Assembly: GCA_900542045.1 (NCBI GenBank)
Contig: UQMI01000032.1
Location: forward strand, 1 to 42,141
Reading direction: 5' to 3'
From: an uncultured Blautia sp.
GTDB lineage: Bacteria; Bacillota; Clostridia; Lachnospirales; Lachnospiraceae
DNA length: 42,141 nucleotides
A model generated the notes under the pieces. The model was not told where the DNA came from and searched no databases. It saw nothing but the letters and a program-made list of their open reading frames with translations. The position numbers and the translations under genes are program-made. Shown here in pieces: positions 7,187 through 14,810 of this stretch. The first letter of the stretch is position 1. Every line of letters starts with the position of its first letter.

Positions 7187-7577
7187 TGTATTCCTTACCC
7201 TATTTTCTCCTTTTTTTCTTATCTTTTTCATTAGTATTCTACTCCCAAATCTCAAAAAATCGCCCTACTTTTAAACCTTTAATAAATTACTCAAAATTTA
7301 CTACGGAATCAATTAACAATAATTTATTTCAACCATCTGTAGACAGTTTTTTGCTATTTTGTAACACTAGTGATCATAACATCTCAGAAAACATTTGTAT
7401 CCCATTTCCCTAGAAATCTCTTCACAATACTAAAATATACTTTTTCTATCTCATTTTAATTATATTACTAATAATTCTATTAGTCAATATTTAATACTAT
7501 TAGTTCATTATTCATTTCTTACTTTTTGCTTATCATATACTAAAACAAAGATTAACACCCTATAAGGAAGTAATTCA
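7187..7577. promoter_or_regulatory. AT-rich divergent control region with operator-like palindrome
   Basis: This 391-nt gap separates the leftward GTPase pair from the rightward XRE gene. It is very AT-rich and holds no supportable gene. A perfect palindrome ACTAATAATTCTATTAGT spans 7467-7484, and a further TATTAGT half site follows at about 7498-7504. A TATACT box lies near 7534-7542 ahead of the XRE gene, without a good -35. The palindrome is a likely binding site for the XRE protein encoded at 7578, by inference from its position. Confidence 0.5.
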
Positions 7578-7913
7578 GTGAAGCAAATCGACTACACAGA
7601 AATAGGGCAAAAAATCAGGCAGGCTCGTATTGAGCAAAATTATTCTCAGGAACAGTTGGCTGAATTATGCAGAATATCTACTGCTTTTTTAGGGCATATT
7701 GAACGTGGTACACGGGCAATGTCTTTGGAAACTCTTGTTTCAATCTGCTCAACCTTAAATATAAGCATTGATTATCTATTATTGGACGAAATATTTGAAA
7801 CAGATGCTTCCGTAGCCGCCATTCTGAAGGAGGTTAGATCCAAAGGTGAAGTTCAATACAAAAAGTTCATTAATATTATGAAAGCACTAGCAATGGTTTC
7901 TGATAAGATTTAA
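7578..7913 (+). CDS. XRE-family transcriptional regulator
   Basis: This 111-residue protein has a Cro/C1-type helix-turn-helix over residues 9-63 (IGQKIRQARIEQNYSQEQLAE, then the recognition helix near ISTAFLGHIERG). A short helical tail of about 40 residues may dimerise it. The GTG start is chosen because AAGGAAG lies 7 nt upstream. It sits downstream of an operator-like palindrome (7467-7484) and diverges from the GTPase pair, so it may repress both itself and them. That regulatory link is inference. Confidence 0.88.
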   Translation: MKQIDYTEIGQKIRQARIEQNYSQEQLAELCRISTAFLGHIERGTRAMSLETLVSICSTLNISIDYLLLDEIFETDASVAAILKEVRSKGEVQYKKFINIMKALAMVSDKI

Positions 7914-7932
7914 TGGCTATTCATATTTCTCT

Positions 7933-8064
7933 TTACAATCCACATCCGGCACTCACAAAAACATTTCCCGGCTCAACTTTTCCTCTTCCTTCCAAAGATA
8001 CTACAAAATATTTATCATTATTCAACGGGGCAAGTTCCCCGCTATGTTCAAAGTTCCTTCGCAT
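7933..8064 (-). CDS. Possible 43-residue peptide ending in Ala-Gly-Cys-Gly-Leu
   Basis: A 44-codon frame on the minus strand gives a protein-like sequence containing SGELAPLNNDKYFVVSLEG and a Gly-rich end with a single Cys (SAGCGL). It fills part of the 489-nt gap between two XRE genes. There is no ribosome binding site before the ATG and a stop lies two codons upstream, so it may be the end of a broken gene or a chance frame. An adjacent minus-strand frame just upstream (about 8082-8138) also reads like protein (RQADVVSEREGLLFVSF) before its stop, which favours a decayed gene. Confidence 0.3.
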   Translation of the reverse strand: MRRNFEHSGELAPLNNDKYFVVSLEGRGKVEPGNVFVSAGCGL

Positions 8065-8130
8065 CTGCTAATATTGATGATTTCTAAAAGCTTACAAACA
8101 GAAGCCCTTCTCTTTCCGATACCACGTCAG

Positions 8131-8159
8131 CCTGTCTCACAATCCATTTGAGAGACAGG
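8131..8159. repeat. 8-bp inverted repeat in the XRE-XRE gap
   Basis: CCTGTCTC (8131-8138) pairs with GAGACAGG (8152-8159). No T-run follows on either strand. The rest of the gap 7914-8402 shows only the small minus-strand frame at 7933-8064 and a promoter at 8217-8245. Confidence 0.5.
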
Positions 8160-8216
8160 TGTGGCGGTCACTAACAACTCTGTCGATTATACGCGAATTC
8201 CGTCGAACGATTTTTA

Positions 8217-8245
8217 TTGAACTCCCAATAAGTATCTGCTATGAT
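8217..8245 (+). promoter_or_regulatory. Sigma-A promoter for the second XRE gene
   Basis: TTGAAC (8217-8222), a 17-nt spacer and TATGAT (8240-8245) predict a start near 8252 and a leader of about 150 nt before the XRE gene at 8403. Confidence 0.55.
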
Positions 8246-8402
8246 AAAATCAGAAAACATTATAATTTTATAGACAGGACTTTTTTATTTTATCTGAATA
8301 CTCCTTTAGGAAATACTATCTAGGCCTTTCAAATCAGTCTAATAAATCTTCTATTATAAGGGTAAAATGAGAATAGTATTAGCGGAAGGAGCGTAAACGT
8401 AC

Positions 8403-8768
8403 TTGGAACAGGAGTATTCAAACATTACACCTGCTGAATCAGAAGTTCCATTATCCGTTTCTGATTTTATTGGACCTCGGATTCAGGAATTATGTGACAA
8501 GCAGGGAATTACAAAGTACCGCCTGTCCCAATTAACTGGTTTAACACAAACTGTGTTGTCCAACATTATCCGTAAAAAAACTATACCGACCTTACAAACT
8601 CTGGAAAAAGTTTGTACAGCATTTCATATTTCGCTTTCGCAATTTTTTTCGCGTGATGAAAAATTGTTGGAATTGACACCGGAACAATTGGAACTGGTTG
8701 AAACCTGGAACAGTCTAAATCCCAGGGATCGAGACAGATTAATGGCCATTGTGCGTACTTTTCGATAA
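8403..8768 (+). CDS. XRE-family transcriptional regulator
   Basis: This 121-residue protein has a helix-turn-helix around residues 25-80 (ITKYRLSQLTGLTQTVLSNIIR, then TLEKVCTAFHISLSQFF) and a short C-terminal segment, LTPEQLELVETWNSLNPRDR. The start codon is TTG, with AAGGAG 10-11 nt upstream. It is clearly paralogous to the protein at 9940-10245, which shares the IPTL..LEK.CTAF.I.LSQ.F core. A strong terminator follows at its stop codon. It likely regulates nearby accessory genes or itself. Confidence 0.85.
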   Translation: MEQEYSNITPAESEVPLSVSDFIGPRIQELCDKQGITKYRLSQLTGLTQTVLSNIIRKKTIPTLQTLEKVCTAFHISLSQFFSRDEKLLELTPEQLELVETWNSLNPRDRDRLMAIVRTFR

Positions 8769-8812
8769 GGAACAGTCCTGATGATTTAATCGTGGACCGT
8801 TCCTTATTTTTA
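8767..8812 (+). terminator. Terminator of the XRE gene
   Basis: AAGGAACAGTCC (8767-8778) pairs with GGACCGTTCCTT (8794-8805) with one mismatch, followed by a TTATTTTTAT tract. The stem starts within the stop codon. Confidence 0.85.
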
Positions 8813-8862
8813 TCCTACCAACCATTCAAAGATGAGAAACACTCTCAGGAAAGGACACTTTT

Positions 8863-9216
8863 ATGAAAGATAATCAACATCTCAACGATACGCTCCATGA
8901 AGTAGATACAGAATTACGCCAGTTGGTTTTTTATTTAATGGATGGAAGCTTCAACTTGAAAGAATTCCCTGTACCGGAAAGTAAATACGTTATAAACGAA
9001 TATGCGGAAGGCCAGAAGTGCAGCTTACTATATGAGGAAGCCTACCGGATAAAGCAAAATCTATTTAATCGCTTAAAGTCACCCGATGATCCGGAAGTAG
9101 AACGCCTGATGGATCTTCTCCTGGATATCGGCGAGCATATGAGCATGAAAATGTTTGATTATGGATGGTTTTTTGCGAAGGCCTCTGACGATAAAGCACT
9201 CTCAGAACGGCCTTAG
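8863..9216 (+). CDS. DUF6809-like protein
   Basis: This 117-residue, mostly helical, acidic protein resembles DUF6809, a family of unknown function common in Clostridia accessory regions. It has a central region CSLLYEEAYRIKQNLF followed by VERLMDLLLDIGEHMSMKMFDYG. AGGAAAGGA lies about 8 nt before the ATG. It has no signal peptide or membrane segment. It is bounded by terminators at 8767-8812 and 9257-9302, so it is a one-gene unit, with its promoter presumably between 8812 and 8862 although no clear one is visible. Confidence 0.65.
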   Translation: MKDNQHLNDTLHEVDTELRQLVFYLMDGSFNLKEFPVPESKYVINEYAEGQKCSLLYEEAYRIKQNLFNRLKSPDDPEVERLMDLLLDIGEHMSMKMFDYGWFFAKASDDKALSERP

Positions 9217-9256
9217 CTCCACCCAACCAGAATAGCAATCTATGATTAAACAGAGC

Positions 9257-9302
9257 AAAAGCCACGATTTCTGACTGACCGTCAATTTATCGCGGCTTTT
9301 TA
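9257..9302. terminator. Bidirectional terminator between convergent genes
   Basis: AAAAGCCACGAT (9257-9268) pairs with ATCGCGGCTTTT (9289-9300) with one mismatch. T-runs flank the stem on both strands, so it can end both the DUF6809 message and the minus-strand gene whose stop codon overlaps it. Confidence 0.85.
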
Positions 9303-9803
9303 TTCTGTAAATTTCGCACTCTCCGCCATTTTGATCATCTCTTCATCCTCTACTAGACCGGGGTTATACTCCAAAGCATAACTGATCTCTGGAGAATACG
9401 TCCAGCAAAGATACGCCATATCATCCATCTTATAAAGTGCTACATCCCATCCCTGAATCTTCATTTTCTCGCAACTTTCCATTCGTTCGACAGGGAACAG
9501 AACTTCAAATGCATCCGTGTGCAGTCCTGTAATCTCTGCAGGATCACGCTCATAAAACGTAGTCTTTAAAATTCTACAATAGACTTTATTCTCTGAATTA
9601 GTAGGATCACCATACACAAGCGTGGCAGCAAGCTCTGTCACTGATTGTTTTTCATACTCATCCCCCAAAGCTTCTTCGATTTTTAAGATTACTTTCTCAG
9701 GATTTGACTCTAACTCTTTATTCTTGAACCAAAACATTCCCAAGGCAGTGAGCAAACAAATGATAAAACTGAGAGCAACCAGAGTAATCTTTCTTTTCTT
9801 CAT
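9300..9803 (-). CDS. Membrane-anchored extracellular protein, unknown
   Basis: This 167-residue protein has a basic N-terminus (MKKRK) and one membrane segment (residues 6-25), followed by a soluble acidic domain predicted outside the cell. There is no lipobox cysteine at the end of the hydrophobic segment. The domain, with YCRILKTTFYERDP and WDVALYKMDDMAYLCW, is not one I recognise. The ribosome binding site is weak. It ends in a bidirectional terminator and is divergent from the XRE gene at 9940. Confidence 0.65.
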   Translation of the reverse strand: MKKRKITLVALSFIICLLTALGMFWFKNKELESNPEKVILKIEEALGDEYEKQSVTELAATLVYGDPTNSENKVYCRILKTTFYERDPAEITGLHTDAFEVLFPVERMESCEKMKIQGWDVALYKMDDMAYLCWTYSPEISYALEYNPGLVEDEEMIKMAESAKFTE

Positions 9804-9939
9804 TTTCTTATAACGCTTTTATCCCTCTCATCTCAACATTAGTTGTGTATTCCGTTAAAATTATACGATTTATATGATTAAATTACAACGATTTATCAAA
9901 GTATAATATACGAAGAATACAAATAAAGAGGTGTATAGA
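9804..9939. promoter_or_regulatory. Divergent control region with repeated CGATTTAT
   Basis: The gap between two divergent genes is AT-rich. CGATTTAT occurs twice in the same orientation (about 9866-9873 and 9889-9896), and TATAAT lies at 9902-9907, a good -10 for the XRE gene. The -35 is weak. The repeats may be operator sites. Confidence 0.4.
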
Positions 9940-10245
9940 GTGAAAGATATCCTGAAAACGATAACCGCATATCGAGAAGAAAGAGGCTGGACAGAGTATC
10001 AACTCGCAGAACATTCCGGCTTGCCTCAATCCACAATATCCTCCTGGTATCGAAAAAATATGATTCCGACTCTTCCTTCTCTGGAAAAAATCTGCACTGC
10101 TTTCGGCATCACATTGTCCCAATTATTTGCAGAGGGGGATTCTCCCGTTACACTGACCGAATCACAAAGAAGATTACTCGAACGCTGGGTCAGATTGGAT
10201 GAAGAACAACAGGCTGTCATCTTCGCTTTGATTGATAAAATGTAA
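9940..10245 (+). CDS. XRE-family transcriptional regulator
   Basis: This 101-residue protein has a helix-turn-helix over residues 5-60 with EERGWTEYQLAEHSGLPQST and the second element PSLEKICTAFGITLSQLF, then a short C-terminal segment, TLTESQRRLLERWVRLDEEQ. The GTG at 9940 is chosen because AAGAGGTG sits 6 nt upstream; an earlier GTG at 9931 lies inside that site. It is the paralog of the protein at 8403-8768. It is followed by a clear terminator. Confidence 0.88.
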   Translation: MKDILKTITAYREERGWTEYQLAEHSGLPQSTISSWYRKNMIPTLPSLEKICTAFGITLSQLFAEGDSPVTLTESQRRLLERWVRLDEEQQAVIFALIDKM

Positions 10246-10292
10246 AAACCATGACTATTGCTTTACATTGACAATAATCATGGTTTCTTTTA
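10244..10292 (+). terminator. Terminator of the XRE gene
   Basis: AAACCATGACTATTG (10246-10260) pairs with CAATAATCATGGTTT (10272-10286) with one mismatch and is followed by CTTTTAT. Confidence 0.8.
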
Positions 10293-10392
10293 TCTCCTCA
10301 TCATGCTGCTTCGTATAAAACGATCCCTTCCCTATTTATATTTGCATAAAACGGATAGTTTACCACCCATTTTTTAAAATGCTTCTCGGAAT

Positions 10393-12075
10393 CTACCCCT
10401 GCCCCCGCTTCACCATACACTCTTTCCGGTAAAACGCAATCCCATATTTCAGAATATCCTGATAGCCTTCCCTTCTTAACTCTTCCTCATATCTCTGCTC
10501 CTCAATCTGCTGAAGCGCTTCGTCACATTTTTCATTCAGCCCCTGATAGGTCTTTGACACCTTTAATTCGATAATCACGGCTTTCCCTCTGACACTTGGA
10601 TATTTCAGCAGAATATCCGGTCTTCCATTCCCGGACTCCCGGTTTGACAGCACAATATAATTGCCAATATTTTTCAGTAGCCCGGCAAGGAAGCCATGGT
10701 AATAGCTCTCCTGATAATCATAAAAACTGATCGTCTCCATCAGATTTTCAGACAGAATTTCTGCCATTTTCCGTGTATCTCCGTTTAAAATACTTTCATA
10801 AAGCAGCGCCAGCTCCTTCTGCTCTGTCTTCTCTTCAAACCATCGCAGCACGGTTCTTTTATATATATAACGCACTTCTCTATTGGGAATTGCCATCTCA
10901 ATATAAGTCGTTTCCCCCTCCTGATATTCCTTTATCTTTTTCAGGTAGCCTGTAAAGAAAAGGAAATTCCAGAGATTTTCCTGCGTAGAATCCATATCCT
11001 CGTAAGTAATATCCTCGTGAATCGGTTGCATGATCGTATTTCCCTCGATCAGAGCTTCTATCTCCTGCCTCACAGAAACATCCGCCTCTTCTACCAGCTT
11101 CCGCACGATGCTGTTGGAACTGGTATTCGACCAATACGGTTTGGGCAGGGCATCTTTGTTGCGATAACACGATTGCACATAATTGATCACGCTCCAGGGA
11201 TTATAAACCTCTGTTGTACCAAACTGATATCCATCATACCATTGACGCACACTCTCCCTATTTTGATCTAATCCGTAAAATGTCAGCATCGCCTCCACTT
11301 CTTCCGGAACAAATCCAAAATACCCCGCATACAAATCGGTTGTTACAGAATGAATCACCAGATTATTTAATCCGGTAAATATGGATTCTTTACTGATACG
11401 CAGACAGCCAGTTACCACTGCAAACGCAAGATATTCATTGGTTTTCAACGCTGATTCAAACAAGGAACGGATCGTTCCGACCATCTCATCATAAAATCCG
11501 CCAAAATATGCATTTTCCAGGGGAACATCATACTCATCGATTAATATAACCACTGGCATGTCACAACAGGTATTCAGACATTCTGAAAGAAACTTCAGAG
11601 CATCTGCATAATCCGCATTGCTGCCTTTCACATCCCGTATCTGCAAGAATCGTTCCTTCTGTGCTTCTGTCAATTTCCCGTTTTCTTCTATTTCCTTCCA
11701 ATGACGCAAAAATTCCTCTGCCACCGTCTTTTTCAGCATCTCAAATGAAAGCTCATAGGATGGCTGTTTCAGTGACTTCAGCGAAAGGGTAATGACCGGA
11801 TATTTTCCCATGTGAGAAAGATAGTCATTGCCTGCTTCCATAATTTTCAGTCCCTGGAACAGTTTTCCAGTATCGCTGCCTCCTTTTTCAAAAAAGTATC
11901 GGAGCATGCTCATATTCAAAGTCTTTCCAAAACGGCGCGGACGGGTAAAAAGATTTACCTTTCCTTTCATATCAAGAAGTTCTTTGATAAAAAGAGTTTT
12001 ATCCACAAAATAGTATTTGTTTTTTATCAAATCTCTGAAATCATCGACCCCGATCGGCAGTGGTTTCCATTCCAT
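10393..12075 (-). CDS. AAA-like ATPase with PD-(D/E)XK nuclease domain (DUF1703 family)
   Basis: This 560-residue protein belongs to the AAA-ATPase-like/DUF1703 family, abundant in gut Firmicutes and Bacteroidota but without a settled function. It begins with PIGVDDFRDLIKNKYYFVDKT, the family N-terminal signature, followed by NLFTRPRRFGKT as a degenerate Walker A (about residues 42-53) and VVILIDEYDVPL as Walker B. The C-terminal nuclease-like domain has GRPDILLKYP and IIELKVS, matching the D and E-x-K positions. AAAGGAG lies about 8 nt before the ATG at 12075. Base composition is close to the rest of the island. Full length seems intact. Confidence 0.9.
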   Translation of the reverse strand: MEWKPLPIGVDDFRDLIKNKYYFVDKTLFIKELLDMKGKVNLFTRPRRFGKTLNMSMLRYFFEKGGSDTGKLFQGLKIMEAGNDYLSHMGKYPVITLSLKSLKQPSYELSFEMLKKTVAEEFLRHWKEIEENGKLTEAQKERFLQIRDVKGSNADYADALKFLSECLNTCCDMPVVILIDEYDVPLENAYFGGFYDEMVGTIRSLFESALKTNEYLAFAVVTGCLRISKESIFTGLNNLVIHSVTTDLYAGYFGFVPEEVEAMLTFYGLDQNRESVRQWYDGYQFGTTEVYNPWSVINYVQSCYRNKDALPKPYWSNTSSNSIVRKLVEEADVSVRQEIEALIEGNTIMQPIHEDITYEDMDSTQENLWNFLFFTGYLKKIKEYQEGETTYIEMAIPNREVRYIYKRTVLRWFEEKTEQKELALLYESILNGDTRKMAEILSENLMETISFYDYQESYYHGFLAGLLKNIGNYIVLSNRESGNGRPDILLKYPSVRGKAVIIELKVSKTYQGLNEKCDEALQQIEEQRYEEELRREGYQDILKYGIAFYRKECMVKRGQG

Positions 12076-12116
12076 AAAACTTCTCCTTTCAGATACGTTT
12101 TTTATGAGATACTTTG

Positions 12117-12145
12117 ATTTTACCATCGGAGAAAGCAAATCACAA
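12117..12145 (-). promoter_or_regulatory. Sigma-A promoter of the DUF1703 gene
   Basis: TTGTGA (12140-12145), a 17-nt spacer and TAAAAT (12117-12122) on the minus strand predict a start about 35 nt before the ATG. Confidence 0.45.
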
Positions 12146-12277
12146 GACTCTCCGGTGGAATTCCGGCAGCTTTCCCTTTCCCTGGCAGTTACAAATTTGC
12201 ACTATAATCTAAATAATCCTGTAAAAAGATTGAATTAAATTCTTCCATCTCATACAGACGCAGACAGACACCTGTTG

Positions 12278-12454
12278 CTATAGCAGCTTTTTCAAATAAT
12301 TCTCCAATTCTTTTTTGGGAACTTTCCATGATCCTTTCAGCTTAATCCCTTTCACATCTCCGCTATGTATCAACTCCAGCATGGAGCAGCGGCCGATCTG
12401 TAATGCCTGCTGGCATTGCTTCAACGTTAATAAATCCGGCATATTTTCAAACAT
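12278..12454 (-). CDS. Excisionase-like small DNA-binding protein
   Basis: This 58-residue protein has the winged helix-turn-helix layout of the MerR-like excisionase group: LLTLKQCQQALQIGRCSMLELI, then HSGDVKGIKLKGSWKVPKKELENYL. Such proteins bend DNA at att sites or act as small regulators in mobile elements. An AGAGGG site lies about 7 nt before the ATG at 12454. Integrase genes usually follow such genes; here the DUF1703 gene follows instead, so a recombinase partner may be lost or beyond the window. Confidence 0.8.
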   Translation of the reverse strand: MFENMPDLLTLKQCQQALQIGRCSMLELIHSGDVKGIKLKGSWKVPKKELENYLKKLL

Positions 12455-12503
12455 ATTGCATCCCTCTTTCTTTTCTTTTTATACAACTGTTCATACAACT
12501 AAA

Positions 12504-12680
12504 TCAATCCATATGCGCATGCTCGCCGTTCCTGTTGTCCAAATGATGCTTTGCTGATCCATCCCGGAATATCTGCATTAAATAGGCGGAACAACTGCTC
12601 ACTATCGTAATTCCAATTACACTTGACAGCGTTTGTTCTTCCGGTGGCAGGACAAATTCATTATTTACAAAAATGCGCAA
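12504..12680 (-). pseudogene. Small membrane-protein frame without a good start
   Basis: An open frame ending at 12504 encodes NEFVLPPEEQTLSSVIGIT and continues with a hydrophobic stretch and a His/Asn-rich end, which looks like a genuine small membrane protein. The only in-frame start is a TTG at 12680 with no ribosome binding site; the natural start may have been lost near the codon pair GTA AAT AAT. It runs 49 nt ahead of the excisionase-like gene and diverges from the Rep gene. Confidence 0.35.
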
Positions 12681-12722
12681 ACATTTTAATAAATACAGAC
12701 AAAAAAGAAAGGAAGTTGCCCT

Positions 12723-13844
12723 ATGGAATTTTCAATCCACACATTTGAACTCTCTTATTTCTGTGGATGCAGAGATTATATCCGCCTGTTTGAGGCTGTA
12801 AATAAACAAAATACCGCCAGAACCTCCAAAACAGAATCTTACTATCATAAACAACTGGGCATAAGCATTGTTTCAAAATGCCAAACTTACACATTTCTGA
12901 ACAAACGCGGTATCAACCGCATACGATTTTACAAACTATATAATACGGATCTTGGCCAGATTCTTCAGTTAAAGATAAAATTTGTAATAAATCCGAAGAT
13001 TTTGCTGCAGTCCGAAGAGCATCCTTATACAAAAATCATTGAACCAAAAGATTTGCCTCTTATACCGGATGCTCTGAACTCTCTGATCCAGCAATTAGTC
13101 CCTGGATATCCCGATATACTGGAGTGCGGAAAGCTGACCCGCATTGATTACTGTACAAATTTGTGGTTCCAGTCTCAGGAAGAATCCGATGAATATTTCC
13201 ATCTTTTAAAAAAATATTTTACACCGGCAAAATTTCATACGGATACCTACCCGAATAAAGAGCACCACCGCAAAGAGCCTCGCAAAGGGGAAATCAGTAT
13301 CTCCTGTAAATCCTATACTCTCAGCATTTATCAAAAACAGACGCAGCTGCTGAGCACCGAATATGATTATCCTCCTGAAGAAATAGAAAACGCCAGTGGG
13401 CAATTGCGAATCGAATTACGGTTTAAACGCAAAAAGTTATATTCCATTATCAGAGAATCCCATTCTCTTGACAAGGAATGTGACTTTTTAATCCATATTC
13501 CGCCATCTGCTCTGTCACTCGCAATAAAAAATTTGGCTGTCATGTATGGCACAGGCGATTTTTTCAAATTCTCCGCAGCAAAAGAGCAAATACTCTCATC
13601 TGGCTATAAAGACAAAACCATTGACGAAATGTTCCACATCCTGGAGAATGTGAATGAAAAACGAACACTTGACTGCTATAACACCATTTTTGACTCCAAA
13701 CCCTTGAAAAAACATCTGAAAAGATTTAACTGCCTTGGCGTTTCTCCCATCACAATACCGTTCCGGTACTCTCATGACAGATATCCCAATTTGATCCGAT
13801 ACCTTACCGGGGAGTCAATGGATTATTTAAGGGTCTGCCTCTGA
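12723..13844 (+). CDS. Rolling-circle-type replication initiator (Rep_trans/MobT-like)
   Basis: This 373-residue protein resembles plasmid and element initiators of the Rep_trans group. The motif order is LTRIDYCTNLWF (residues about 139-150), then ISISCKSYTLSIYQKQTQL, then GQLRIELRFKRKKLY, matching the family order of R-I-D, Y-x-K and R-x-E-L elements. It would nick an origin and start rolling-circle replication, or serve a related transfer step. The GGAAG site lies 8 nt before the ATG. No origin sequence could be located. The gene is on the opposite strand to the excisionase-like gene. Assignment is by motif pattern, so moderate. Confidence 0.65.
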   Translation: MEFSIHTFELSYFCGCRDYIRLFEAVNKQNTARTSKTESYYHKQLGISIVSKCQTYTFLNKRGINRIRFYKLYNTDLGQILQLKIKFVINPKILLQSEEHPYTKIIEPKDLPLIPDALNSLIQQLVPGYPDILECGKLTRIDYCTNLWFQSQEESDEYFHLLKKYFTPAKFHTDTYPNKEHHRKEPRKGEISISCKSYTLSIYQKQTQLLSTEYDYPPEEIENASGQLRIELRFKRKKLYSIIRESHSLDKECDFLIHIPPSALSLAIKNLAVMYGTGDFFKFSAAKEQILSSGYKDKTIDEMFHILENVNEKRTLDCYNTIFDSKPLKKHLKRFNCLGVSPITIPFRYSHDRYPNLIRYLTGESMDYLRVCL

Positions 13845-13845
13845 C

Positions 13846-14259
13846 CTATGGCAAAATCTTCAATTTAAAGTTTTCCGGATTCTCCATAATATTATATTTG
13901 TCATTTTTCTCCTTTGGTGCGTAATTAAATGAAAACAATTCCCTGCGCTTATTTCTGTCCGCTTTATTTAAATATACTGTAACGTCCAACTCATTCGGAA
14001 TGGAGTTATCATAACTGAACTGTATACTTTTGAAATCATTTTTTCTGCATTTTTCCACGATCTCCTCCGCGCAGGCCTGGTAATTTTTTACATACAAGCG
14101 ATTTACAACAACCGTAATCTTTTCTTTATGATAATTATCAAATACTATGGCCTGTGTGCTATATACCTCCGTATCCCTGCAGCTTTGAGAATAATAGCCC
14201 CATACTCCGCATACAATAATCATCGATATCGCAACATAAACTATCCACTTCCGTTTCAT
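13846..14259 (-). CDS. Membrane-anchored protein, unknown
   Basis: This 137-residue protein has a basic start and one membrane segment (IVYVAISMIIVCGVWGYY), then an extracellular domain with alternating hydrophobic strands (ITVVVNRLYVKNY, LDVTVYLNK). I do not recognise it. GAGGAG lies 7 nt before the ATG at 14259, inside codons of a longer frame from 14274. It is convergent with the Rep gene (stops 1 nt apart) and divergent from the small XRE gene, sharing a palindrome-rich control region. Confidence 0.65.
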   Translation of the reverse strand: MKRKWIVYVAISMIIVCGVWGYYSQSCRDTEVYSTQAIVFDNYHKEKITVVVNRLYVKNYQACAEEIVEKCRKNDFKSIQFSYDNSIPNELDVTVYLNKADRNKRRELFSFNYAPKEKNDKYNIMENPENFKLKILP

Positions 14260-14273
14260 CCTATTTCTCCTCA

Positions 14274-14332
14274 ATACACTGTATTAAAATACAGTGTATT
14301 ATAATACATCTTATTTCTCAATACAGATGTAT
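14274..14332. promoter_or_regulatory. Nested operator palindromes between divergent genes
   Basis: A palindrome with perfect 11-bp arms (ATACACTGTAT at 14274-14284 and ATACAGTGTAT at 14289-14299) is followed by a second pair, ATACATCT (14304-14311) and AGATGTAT (14325-14332). A TATAAT box for the rightward XRE gene lies at 14334-14339 and one for the leftward gene at 14298-14303, overlapping the first palindrome. This fits repression of both genes by the adjacent XRE protein, which is inference. Confidence 0.6.
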
Positions 14333-14361
14333 GTATAATCCAGAAAAAGGATTGATTACAC

Positions 14362-14562
14362 ATGGAAATTTATATTGATTTAGAGAATTTACTGAAAGAA
14401 AAGAATATAAGCAAGAATAAAGTCTGTACCGCTTGCAAATTACAGCGAACGCAGTTCAATAACTACTGTAAGAACAAAGTATCCCGTATTGATCTGGCCA
14501 TCCTGGGCAGGTTATGCGAATATCTAAACTGCACACCAAATGACATATTGAAATTGAAATAG
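14362..14562 (+). CDS. Small XRE-family regulator (Cro-like, 66 residues)
   Basis: This compact protein is a single Cro/C1 helix-turn-helix: DLENLLKEKNISKNKVCTAC, recognition helix LQRTQFNNYCKNKV, then IDLAILGRLCEYLNCTPND. It matches the small YozG-like type that acts as a DNA-binding dimer. AAGGA lies about 10 nt before the ATG. It is transcribed away from a membrane protein gene, with operator-like palindromes between, and probably represses that region. It is the last island gene before the backbone junction. Confidence 0.88.
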   Translation: MEIYIDLENLLKEKNISKNKVCTACKLQRTQFNNYCKNKVSRIDLAILGRLCEYLNCTPNDILKLK

Positions 14563-14646
14563 CGGCATCAGCTTTCCGATTGCTCTCAAAATCGGATACT
14601 GCAGATCAACAGACTTCTGCAACAAGCCGGCCTATCTATTTTCGGA

Positions 14647-14699
14647 CTAAAAATAAGTGCAGCTGTCAAAGAAAGCCTTTCCCCCCGACAGCTACACTT
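14647..14699 (-). terminator. Terminator at the island-backbone junction
   Basis: On the minus strand AAGTGTAGCTGTC pairs with GACAGCTGCACTT (13 bp with one G-U), followed by ATTTTTAG. It lies after the end of an in-phase tail of the truncated cell-wall gene region. Read in the plus direction, the stem has a mismatch, then TTTTCC. The gap 14563-14810 shows no other gene. Confidence 0.7.
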
Positions 14700-14810
14700 T
14701 TCCGATTCTCCGCCTTCATACAGTGCTCTTTCCCTGCTCTCCGTCCTCTTCGCCCGGCTGGGCTTTTTTCTTTGGTTTCTCCTCCCTTTTGATGACCAGT
14801 TCATTGATGA

